Source: Aminipila butyrica (lineage in GTDB: Bacteria; Bacillota; Clostridia; Peptostreptococcales; Anaerovoracaceae). From it: a stretch of 64,000 nt of DNA. This document shows, piece after piece, positions 8,623 to 15,359 of this stretch (position 1 is the stretch's first letter; each line of letters starts with the position of its first letter). The notes under the pieces were generated by a model, which saw nothing but the letters and a program-made list of their open reading frames with translations, ran no database searches and was not told where the DNA came from. Made by a program: the position numbers and the translations under genes. The stretch lies in assembly GCF_010669305.1 (NCBI RefSeq), contig NZ_CP048649.1, positions 2,976,001-3,040,000 on the forward strand, read 5' to 3'.

Positions 8623-9243
8623 ATGAAAAAAATTACTGTCTTTTTATTAATTGGTTCCTTAGCTGCTGCGGTGAGTTTAACCGGCTGTGGCTCCGCTGCC
8701 GGCACTACGGAGACAGACGGCACAACGCCCGCTGCGGTAGAAACGCAAAGGGAACAAGGGCTTCAATACGGTCAGATTAAATCCATTAGTGGTGATACCG
8801 TGACCATAGCCTTAGGTACTATGGCTGATGTGCGTCCCCCAGAAGGCAGAAATGGACAGCTGGAGAAGGATCAAACTACTACGCCTGCCCTTCAGGCCGA
8901 CAGCGAAAGCACCCAATCCGACAGCGGAGACCAGCAGCGGCCAGCAAAGCCCGACGGTGAAGCTCCCGCAGACGGACAAACTCCACCAGATGGTGCAAAC
9001 GGTGGCAAACGCCCCGATGGCCAGACTCCACCGGACGATGACACGGCTGGATTGACCGGTAAGAGTAACATCACTCTCACGGATGAAACACTGACGATTA
9101 CTCTTACGGATGAAACTACCATCGGCTACATGAACGGCAGTACCTCTACAGCCGCCATTTCTGAACTGTCCGTAGGCACCACCATAGCAGTCAGCCTAGA
9201 CGAAGATGGTAAAACCGCCACCCAAATTCTTATCATCAAATAA
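8623..9243 (+). CDS. Lipoprotein with Pro/Asp-rich repeat linker
   Basis: This 206-residue protein has a lipobox LTGC with C22 as lipidation site, so it should be membrane-anchored outside the cell. Residues near 90-140 form a low-complexity linker with DGQTPPD occurring twice and related PDGE/PDGQ units. On either side lie beta-rich stretches (GQIKSISGDTVTIALG; TLTITLTDETTIGYM and VGTTIAVSLDEDGKTATQILII). Such paired segments occur in clostridial lipoproteins of unknown function. The ATG follows GGAGGTAAAATC. It is monocistronic and faces the C69 gene. Confidence 0.8.
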   Translation: MKKITVFLLIGSLAAAVSLTGCGSAAGTTETDGTTPAAVETQREQGLQYGQIKSISGDTVTIALGTMADVRPPEGRNGQLEKDQTTTPALQADSESTQSDSGDQQRPAKPDGEAPADGQTPPDGANGGKRPDGQTPPDDDTAGLTGKSNITLTDETLTITLTDETTIGYMNGSTSTAAISELSVGTTIAVSLDEDGKTATQILIIK

Positions 9244-9279
9244 ACAAAGAGCTGCATACAGATTACAAACTAAGCTGCT

Positions 9280-9333
9280 AGCAACAAATGGCCATAGGCT
9301 CCCGGAAAGGGCAGCCTATGGCCATTTGTTGCT
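9280..9333. terminator. Bidirectional terminator
   Basis: A perfect 21-bp inverted repeat (9280-9300 and 9313-9333) with a 12-nt loop lies between the convergent lipoprotein gene and the 9366-9809 gene. It probably ends both transcripts. Confidence 0.88.
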
Positions 9334-9365
9334 ATTATTTTCAGGAAGCAAGCCGCCTGGTTTTG

Positions 9366-9809
9366 TTATTCGTGAATATCCTTCTCTTTCTCAAGCAGGT
9401 ACTTTGCTAAAATAATCCCTCCTATATAGAAGAAAAATATAGCCAGTAGTATAGGCGTTACGCCATCTATTAATTTTCCATCCGCGATAAAAGAGGTAAC
9501 TCCTACTCGAGTATAAGCATTAAATGAAACAACTACATCCAATACGCCCAGCCCTATAAAAAGAAAGGCCTGTATTAGCGGAAATTTCGTTTTATTACTT
9601 AAGTAGGCATTTTTCAAAACGGTACATGTAACAAAATATAAAGTTGGTATCACTATAATTACAAAAGCTTGTATCATGGGAGATGCCGATGTATGGTCTG
9701 TTGAAATCCATCCATTTATCAGAACAAGAGTAAAAGTAATAAATAAAGATTGATAGGCTATTTTCTGCCTCGTGATGATCTGGTACTCATCAAAATTCTC
9801 TTTTTCCAT
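9366..9809 (-). CDS. Four-helix membrane protein paired with an XRE regulator (DUF6773-like)
   Basis: About 147 residues with four predicted membrane helices, starting after a short cytosolic segment MEKENFDEYQIITRQ. The organisation matches the DUF6773 type of small membrane proteins that sit next to XRE-type regulators in Firmicutes; their function is unknown. The frame extends to 9851, but GGAGAATTAAT precedes the ATG at 9807-9809, one base after the stop of the regulator, so translation is probably coupled. The family call rests on context and topology. Confidence 0.7.
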   Translation of the reverse strand: MEKENFDEYQIITRQKIAYQSLFITFTLVLINGWISTDHTSASPMIQAFVIIVIPTLYFVTCTVLKNAYLSNKTKFPLIQAFLFIGLGVLDVVVSFNAYTRVGVTSFIADGKLIDGVTPILLAIFFFYIGGIILAKYLLEKEKDIHE

Positions 9810-9810
9810 A

Positions 9811-10011
9811 TTAATTCTCCTCTCCAAATAATTCATCAAGGGTTTTCCCAAGGATTTTGCAAATTGCCCTGCAAAGTTTTATCGTTGGATTATACTCTCC
9901 CTGCTCAATAGCATTCATTGTTTGGCGGGAAATGCCAACCGCTTCGGCAAGTGCCTTTTGTGTCATATCTAATTCGGCTCTTGCAATTTTTATTTTAATA
10001 TTTCGTGCCAT
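9811..10011 (-). CDS. XRE-family transcriptional regulator
   Basis: This 66-residue protein is a stand-alone HTH_3 domain: KIKIARAELDMTQKALAEAVGISRQTMNAIEQGEYNPT, followed by ICKILGKTLDELF. Small regulators of this kind often repress their own operon, here including the downstream membrane protein. The ATG follows GGAGGTAAGGAA. The promoter at 10030-10058 is embedded in AT-rich alternating sequence that could hold the operator. Confidence 0.88.
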   Translation of the reverse strand: MARNIKIKIARAELDMTQKALAEAVGISRQTMNAIEQGEYNPTIKLCRAICKILGKTLDELFGEEN

Positions 10012-10029
10012 TTCCTTACCTCCAACATT

Positions 10030-10058
10030 ATAATAATATATATTTTAATTAATGTCAA
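10030..10058 (-). promoter_or_regulatory. Sigma-A promoter of the XRE/membrane protein pair
   Basis: TTGACA (10053-10058 on the minus strand), 17-bp spacer and TATTAT (10030-10035). The spacer is almost pure A/T with alternating TATATA. Confidence 0.72.
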
Positions 10059-10084
10059 ATATATATTACATTTATTAAAACAAA

Positions 10085-10140
10085 AGAAGGCTCCTCCAGG
10101 ATTCCTACGGATAGTCTCCGTGCTCCCGGCTGGGCCTTCT
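10085..10140 (-). terminator. Terminator of metNIQ
   Basis: AGAAGGC and GCCTTCT arms close a branched 56-nt structure with an inner CGGAGACTATCCG hairpin, 44 nt past the metQ stop, and a TTTTGTTTT tract follows on the minus strand. Confidence 0.8.
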
Positions 10141-10183
10141 TCTTTCATTCTATTTTACCTTTTTTAATTCGTTAGTTCTCTGC

Positions 10184-11023
10184 CTATTCAAACGGCACAA
10201 CAGCGCCATCGTACTTATTGTTGATGAACTCTTTGATTTCATCAGACTTCAGCACGTCCACCAGAGCCTTAACTCCTTCGTTATTCTCATTGCCTTCCTT
10301 AATAGCAATAATGTTTACATAATTCTTTGCCGCTTCGGAATCAGAGGTCTCGTAAGCCACCGCATCTGCCTTCACGGAGAAGCCTGCTTCTAGAGCATAG
10401 TTACCATTCAGGGTTACAAAAGCTACTTCACCGATTACTCGGGATAGCTGTGCTGCTTCCAACTCTTGAATCTTTACGCCGTATGGGTTATCTTTAATGT
10501 CGTTTACAGTAGCACTCAGACCAGCGCCTTCTTTTAAGGTGATGACACCGTTATCCTGAAGCAGCAGCAATGCTCTGGCTTCGTTAGTCGTATCGTTTGG
10601 AACCGCTATTACATCGCCCTTTTTCAGATCTGCCAAGTTCTTCTTCGTACCTGGATAAATACCAAATGGCTCATAGTGAATGTCTCCTGCATTTACCAAG
10701 TGGGTACCCTTCTGAGTATTAAAGTCATTCATGTAGGTGATATGCTGGAAATAGTTGGCATCAAAATCGCCGCTTTCCACTACATCGTTAGGCTGTACGT
10801 AATCATTAAAGACAGTTACCTGCAAATCCCAACCCTGCTTTGCCAGGATAGTTTTAGCTTCTTCCAGAATCTCTGCGTGAGGAGTCGCCGAAGCCGCTAC
10901 CGTGATGGGCTTCAATTCTGCCACTTCTCCATTATCCTTATCCGTTTCCTTTGCACCGCAGCCTGCCAGCAGTCCTACTGCCAGAACAGCTGTCAAAGCG
11001 CCTGCTAAAATTTTCTTCTTCAT
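10184..11023 (-). CDS. metQ: Methionine ABC transporter, substrate-binding lipoprotein
   Basis: This NlpA/MetQ-family protein of 279 residues has a lipobox LAGC with C22 and the family landmarks ASATPHAEILE, DANYFQHITYM, YPGTKK and PNDTTNEARALLLLQ. It captures methionine outside the membrane for MetN/MetI. The ATG follows GAAGGAGGATTTATT. It is the third gene of metN-metI-metQ and is followed by the terminator at 10085-10140. Related NlpA proteins can bind other amino acids, but the NIL-type MetN partner supports methionine. Confidence 0.95.
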   Translation of the reverse strand: MKKKILAGALTAVLAVGLLAGCGAKETDKDNGEVAELKPITVAASATPHAEILEEAKTILAKQGWDLQVTVFNDYVQPNDVVESGDFDANYFQHITYMNDFNTQKGTHLVNAGDIHYEPFGIYPGTKKNLADLKKGDVIAVPNDTTNEARALLLLQDNGVITLKEGAGLSATVNDIKDNPYGVKIQELEAAQLSRVIGEVAFVTLNGNYALEAGFSVKADAVAYETSDSEAAKNYVNIIAIKEGNENNEGVKALVDVLKSDEIKEFINNKYDGAVVPFE

Positions 11024-11045
11024 AATAAATCCTCCTTCATTTTTT

Positions 11046-11705
11046 CTATTTTCTTTTATCTAAGCGGCTGGCCACTTTCATGCCTACCGTTTGGAACACT
11101 TGTACGAGAAAGACCAACAGAACTACTGTCACCAGCATGATGTCGCTTTCATACCTATAATACCCATATCTCACGGCAATATCCCCCAATCCACCGCCGC
11201 CTACGATTCCCGCCATAGCGGAATACCCTAAGATGGTCCCAGTGACGATGGTGGCCCCTACCGCAATGGAAGTTCTAGCTTCTACTAGTAATACCCGGGT
11301 GATGATGGAAAAGGTCCCGGCTCCCATGGACAAGGCTGCTTCCACCACCCCAGAATCCACCTCTTTTAGTGAAGACTCCACCATTCTAGCAATAAAGGGA
11401 ACTGCTGCTACCACTAGGGGCACGATAGTGGCTGTCGAGCCATAGCTCTGACCTAATAAAAAACGAGTAACTGGAATAAGCAAAATCAGCAGAATCAAAA
11501 ATGGAACACTCCGCACTACGTTGGACACCAGGTCCAGAGCCTTATATAGTTGTCCGTTAGGTTGCAGACCGTCCTTATCAGAAATAACCAAGAGGATACC
11601 CATAGGCAGCCCAAAGAGATATCCCAGCAAAGTGGAACCCAGAGTCATGTAGATGGTTTCCCCTGCTCCTCGAATCAGCATGTTAATTACTTCACTACTC
11701 CACAT
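11046..11705 (-). CDS. metI: Methionine ABC transporter permease
   Basis: This 219-residue inner-membrane permease has about five or six helices and the EAA coupling loop (VEAALSMGAGTFSIITRVLLVEA) that contacts the ATPase. GYSAMAGIVGGGGLGDIA is a strongly conserved MetI segment. The start overlaps metN by 11 nt, and the ribosome site directly before it is poor, which suggests translational coupling. It works with MetN and MetQ in methionine uptake. Confidence 0.94.
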   Translation of the reverse strand: MWSSEVINMLIRGAGETIYMTLGSTLLGYLFGLPMGILLVISDKDGLQPNGQLYKALDLVSNVVRSVPFLILLILLIPVTRFLLGQSYGSTATIVPLVVAAVPFIARMVESSLKEVDSGVVEAALSMGAGTFSIITRVLLVEARTSIAVGATIVTGTILGYSAMAGIVGGGGLGDIAVRYGYYRYESDIMLVTVVLLVFLVQVFQTVGMKVASRLDKRK

Positions 11706-12732
11706 CCTCTGTCACCTCCTCTATTTCCAGTCCCCGTTGGGACAGGTACTCTTTCATTTGCCGCTGGACCTCTGGATCTTCTGGCACCCCCAGAATCATT
11801 TCTCCCTTGGCTACCCCTCCTACGTTCTTTGTATCTGCCTTGAGGATGTTTACCGGAGTGCCGAACTTCAAGACCATATTGCCAATAACCGGTTCAAAAG
11901 CCGAATTCTCCGAAAAGACGATACGAATTTTTCCAGTCTTTTCTAACAAATTCTTCTGTCGCTTTTCCCCTGGCCAGCTGTCGTCTTCTCGCTGACCGAT
12001 AATCAGCTCTCTGGCTTTCTTAGACTTCGGGTGGTTAAAGATATCCACCATAGCTCCCTGTTCGATAATCTCACCCTTTTCCACAATAGCCACATGGGTG
12101 CAGATTTTCCTCACCACAGCCATCTCGTGGGTGATAATGACAATGGTGATACCATACCGACGATTAATTTCCTGAAGCAGATCCAGGATGGATTCAGTGG
12201 TCTGAGGGTCCAAGGCACTAGTCGCCTCGTCACACAACAGAATCTTCGGATTCACCGCCAAAGCCCTGGCGATGGCCACCCGCTGCTTCTGTCCACCCGA
12301 CAATTGAGCGGGGTAAGCGTTGGCTTTATCGCTGAGACCTACGGTCTGAAGCAGTTCCTGTGCCCGCCGCCGGGCTTCTGCTTTTTTCACCCCCTGAATC
12401 AGCAGGGGAAAGGCGATATTATCTAGAACCTTTTTCTGCATGAGCAGGTTAAAGTGTTGGAAAATCATCGAGATTTCCCTCCGCTTCAACCGCAGTTGAG
12501 CCTCCGACAGTTCCCCCAAGTCTTCCCCTTCAATAAGCACATTGCCACTAGTTGGCCGCTCGAGATAGTTGAGGCAGCGGACCAAGGTACTCTTGCCCGC
12601 CCCCGACATGCCGATAATTCCGAAAATCTCTCCCCGTTGAATCTCTAGGTCGATATCCTTCAAGGCTTCCATCTCCACCCCCTTAGAACGAAACACCTTG
12701 GAGACTTTTTTCACTTCTATTACAGGATTCAT
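11695..12732 (-). CDS. metN: Methionine ABC transporter ATP-binding protein with NIL domain
   Basis: This 345-residue ATPase has Walker A GMSGAGKS near residue 42, signature LSGGQKQR, Walker B ILLCDEAT and the switch His in IVIITHEM. Residues about 265-345 form the NIL domain (VFSENSAFEPVIGNM), the regulatory domain by which MetN senses methionine. The ATG follows AAGGAGAAGCAAG. The gene lies behind a 300-nt leader holding a small Met-rich ORF and two hairpins. I see neither a SAM riboswitch nor a T-box consensus there. Confidence 0.96.
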   Translation of the reverse strand: MNPVIEVKKVSKVFRSKGVEMEALKDIDLEIQRGEIFGIIGMSGAGKSTLVRCLNYLERPTSGNVLIEGEDLGELSEAQLRLKRREISMIFQHFNLLMQKKVLDNIAFPLLIQGVKKAEARRRAQELLQTVGLSDKANAYPAQLSGGQKQRVAIARALAVNPKILLCDEATSALDPQTTESILDLLQEINRRYGITIVIITHEMAVVRKICTHVAIVEKGEIIEQGAMVDIFNHPKSKKARELIIGQREDDSWPGEKRQKNLLEKTGKIRIVFSENSAFEPVIGNMVLKFGTPVNILKADTKNVGGVAKGEMILGVPEDPEVQRQMKEYLSQRGLEIEEVTEDVE

Positions 12733-12794
12733 CTTGCTTCTCCTTCAATAATAACCATAAATTAAAATTTTTTATCATTCAAAGATTGATAAAA

Positions 12795-12853
12795 TTTCTG
12801 TATAGCACCTACCAAATTTACAGAGCAAATGTTTTATAGGTGCTATACAGAAA
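12795..12853 (-). promoter_or_regulatory. Second leader hairpin upstream of metN
   Basis: A perfect 17-bp inverted repeat, TTTCTGTATAGCACCTA and its complement (12795-12811 and 12837-12853), has a 25-nt loop. On the minus strand its 5' arm begins inside the T-run of the first hairpin, and its 3' arm is followed by TTTTATC. It could be a second terminator or an alternative fold within the metNIQ leader. Confidence 0.65.
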
Positions 12854-12854
12854 A

Positions 12855-12886
12855 ATAGGGCAGATACACGCATGTACCTGCCCTAT
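12855..12886 (-). terminator. Leader terminator (attenuator candidate) upstream of metNIQ
   Basis: ATAGGGCAG and CTGCCCTAT arms with an inner TACA-TGTA stem and a CGCA-sized loop form a strong hairpin. It is followed on the minus strand by TTTTT (12851-12855), 33 nt past the stop of the small ORF. It lies inside the transcribed leader, so metNIQ transcription must read through it. Confidence 0.78.
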
Positions 12887-12918
12887 ATAATCTATACACA
12901 TCAGCCCAGAATTATAAG

Positions 12919-13032
12919 TCAGATAATCAGACGCACACGTAAACTTTCCATGATGCCGCACATGTCCATACACATGTAGCCATAGAAGCTCATCATTCCG
13001 GTTCTTCTGTTCTGACCGTTTGTAGCGTCCAT
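12919..13032 (-). CDS. Met-rich 37-residue leader peptide candidate of metNIQ
   Basis: AAGGAGGAGAAATC precedes the ATG at 13030-13032, the strongest ribosome site in the neighbourhood, and the frame closes with TGA at 12919-12921. Seven of 37 residues are Met, six of them after the start and crowded between codons 13 and 28 (MMSFYGYMCMDMCGIM). It follows a strong promoter and precedes a T-tailed hairpin and then metN. This is the layout of a leader peptide whose translation rate controls read-through. The alternative is an independent small protein. I know of no described family with this sequence. Confidence 0.6.
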   Translation of the reverse strand: MDATNGQNRRTGMMSFYGYMCMDMCGIMESLRVRLII

Positions 13033-13085
13033 GATTTCTCCTCCTTGTTATTTTGAATTTCATACTATTCCCGTAGGTTAATATG

Positions 13086-13114
13086 ACTATAGCACGTAAC
13101 TGGTTGATTGTCAA
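13086..13114 (-). promoter_or_regulatory. Sigma-A promoter of the metNIQ leader
   Basis: TTGACA (13109-13114 on the minus strand), 17-bp spacer and TATAGT (13086-13091). It sits immediately past the stop codon of the upstream chemoreceptor gene and about 50 nt before the leader ORF. Confidence 0.85.
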
Positions 13115-13126
13115 CTATTTCTTGTC

Positions 13127-15136
13127 TTAAATCTGAAACTGAGAAGCTACTTCCTGCAAACTGTTGGCCTGCTTGGACAGTTCGTCGCTGGCAGCAGAAC
13201 TTTCCTCTGCGGAAGCCGCATTGGTCTGAACCACAAAACTAATCTGCTCTACGCCGTCCAAGGTCTGCTTTAACGCTTCAGCCTGGCCTACAGATGCCTC
13301 CGATATCTGCTCAATCATGTTCACCGTATGAGATACCCCGGTCATAACCTGATTCAACATTTCACCTGTCTGATTGGCTAGGTCGGTACCATTAGCTACA
13401 GCACGAACAGTCTCTTCAATCAGGTGGGTAGTATCCTTCGCCGCCTCTGCGGACTTACTGGCCAGGTTTCGCACTTCATCTGCTACAACCGCAAAGCCCT
13501 TTCCGGCTTCTCCTGCTCTGGCAGCTTCTACCGCAGCGTTCAGAGCCAGAATGTTAGTCTGGAAGGCGATATCTTCAATGACTTTGATGATCTTACCGAT
13601 TTCCGTAGATTTCTCATTAATTTCATCGATAGCTACCATCATCTCTTTCATCTGTGCATTACTCTGGTCGGCGGTATTTCCTACCAGCCGAACCTGATCG
13701 GCCGCTTCTACCGCATTCTTCGCATTGGTATTAACCCGATCAGACAACTCATGTATCGTAGCCGTCAGCTCTTCCGTGGTACTAGCCTGGTTGGCTGCCC
13801 CTTGCGCCATAGTCTGAGAAGCACTGGCAATTTCGCTGGAGCCGCTGGCTACTCGCTGGGAGGTAGCCGCCATTTGGCCGATGGTGTCTTTAAACACATC
13901 AGATACCTGATTCAGTGAACGCTTTATCTTGGCAAATTCACCGTCGTAAGCCTGGTTCAGCGTGATGTTCAGTCGTCCTTCAGCAAATTCATCTAACGAA
14001 GCAGAAATCTCATCTATATAATCAATGTACTGCCGCAGCCGTATCAGCAAGTCCCGCATGGAATCCGCCAATCGGCCGATCTCATCTTGGGTAGCAACAT
14101 CCACTTCTGCATTCAAGTTACCTCGAGCCAGCTCATCTGTTACAGCCGTAAGCTTTTTTAAAGGAGCGACGATGCGCTGAGTTACGACAATCATAGTCAA
14201 AAATAAGATAATTATTGCGGCCACGTAGACAATAACAATATTCCGCTGGATAGCCTTGGTTGTCTGCATGAAATCTTTTTCCGGTATGATGTAGAGCACT
14301 TTCCAGTTTGCATGCTCCGTAGTCTTCACTACGCCAAAGCTAGCCTTGCCATTGTCGTCCATTTTAATCACCTTGCCAGAAGGATTCTTTGTTTCGTCCA
14401 CCATACTCTGACTAAGGCCAACTTCACTAATATTCTTCAACAAAAGATTCTCATCTTTGCTGGATAAAATGGAATCAGTATTGGAAACTAACATTTTATA
14501 TGCATCTTTATAGGTGGTTTTGGATTGAAGAACCCTATTACTCAGTTCATCAATAGTCACATCAAAAGCTGCTACACCGATAATCTTGGTATCGGTAGTG
14601 TCATATAAAGGCACTGCTACGGTGATAATCATGTTGCCCGTATCTGAATCTTGATATGGCTCCGAAATGATGTAACCAGCATCAATCTTCTCTTGTGTAT
14701 CAAAAATATAGTCCCGGTCATAAAGACTAAAGCTGTCATCTGGTATCCATCCAGAGCCGTCCAAGCCTAAATTGGTATCTGCTGTCACGGCAAAAACAGA
14801 TAGTATTTCATCCTCGTTGTGTTCGGTAATGTACTTGAAGGTCTCGAAGCAGTCTGCAAAAGCAGGGCTGGCCTTCATTTCTTCAATGCTCGTAGAGTTA
14901 GTCAGCAGATCTTTCAGCTCTTTATTGATAGCTACCTGCTGCACTAAAGCAATATACTCACTAAAATACTTATCGATTTCAGAGGTAACCGCTTCTGTAG
15001 ATAGTTCAGAGATGCTCTGTTCATTGGCAATAGATGTTTTAACCACCGTATTGACTGTCACAAGGGCGGAAATCACCATGGCTAGGATTGCCACGCCTCC
15101 TATGGTCACCATGATTTTTGTCTTAAGACTTTTCAT
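13127..15136 (-). CDS. Methyl-accepting chemotaxis protein, dCache type (copy 1)
   Basis: This 669-residue transmembrane receptor has a first helix at about 8-30, a periplasm-equivalent double-Cache sensor to about 275 (YIISEPYQDSDTGNMIITVAVPL is typical), a second helix near 300, a HAMP domain, and a cytoplasmic signalling hairpin with tip IAFQTNILALNAAVEAARAG. It signals to CheW/CheA in the membrane. dCache sensors often bind amino acids or other small solutes; the ligand here is unknown. The ATG is 12 bases from AAGGAG. Its stop nearly touches the metNIQ promoter. A close paralogue lies directly upstream. Confidence 0.95.
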   Translation of the reverse strand: MKSLKTKIMVTIGGVAILAMVISALVTVNTVVKTSIANEQSISELSTEAVTSEIDKYFSEYIALVQQVAINKELKDLLTNSTSIEEMKASPAFADCFETFKYITEHNEDEILSVFAVTADTNLGLDGSGWIPDDSFSLYDRDYIFDTQEKIDAGYIISEPYQDSDTGNMIITVAVPLYDTTDTKIIGVAAFDVTIDELSNRVLQSKTTYKDAYKMLVSNTDSILSSKDENLLLKNISEVGLSQSMVDETKNPSGKVIKMDDNGKASFGVVKTTEHANWKVLYIIPEKDFMQTTKAIQRNIVIVYVAAIIILFLTMIVVTQRIVAPLKKLTAVTDELARGNLNAEVDVATQDEIGRLADSMRDLLIRLRQYIDYIDEISASLDEFAEGRLNITLNQAYDGEFAKIKRSLNQVSDVFKDTIGQMAATSQRVASGSSEIASASQTMAQGAANQASTTEELTATIHELSDRVNTNAKNAVEAADQVRLVGNTADQSNAQMKEMMVAIDEINEKSTEIGKIIKVIEDIAFQTNILALNAAVEAARAGEAGKGFAVVADEVRNLASKSAEAAKDTTHLIEETVRAVANGTDLANQTGEMLNQVMTGVSHTVNMIEQISEASVGQAEALKQTLDGVEQISFVVQTNAASAEESSAASDELSKQANSLQEVASQFQI

Positions 15137-15246
15137 TTCTCTTTCATGCTCCTTTCACACTGGTACATTTGTACCCCCATGTAAATTCTAGGTAAATAAA
15201 ATTCAGCTATTTCCTATACTAGCACCACATGGGTCAAAAATCCAGC

Positions 15247-15284
15247 AAAAGAACCCTCAAAGTCTCAATTTTTTGGGTTCTTTT
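15247..15284 (-). terminator. Terminator between the two chemoreceptor genes
   Basis: AAAAGAACCC and GGGTTCTTTT arms (15247-15256, 15275-15284) with an 18-nt loop lie about 75 nt past the stop of copy 2. The two receptor genes are therefore probably transcribed separately. Confidence 0.72.
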
Positions 15285-15359
15285 GTATAGTTTACATATT
15301 TTATTGAATTTTTTGCATTTTATTGTCGTTTCTTGCTGTCGAATAATAAATCTACCTTT

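Noticed and set aside
12733..13080. SAM riboswitch or T-box upstream of metNIQ
   Set aside because: None of the conserved core sequences of these elements was recognised; the region is explained by a short ORF and hairpins.
12818..13114. 98-codon minus-strand frame crossing the metNIQ leader
   Set aside because: TTG start without a ribosome site, passes through both the promoter and the hairpins; the 37-codon frame in another phase has the ribosome site.
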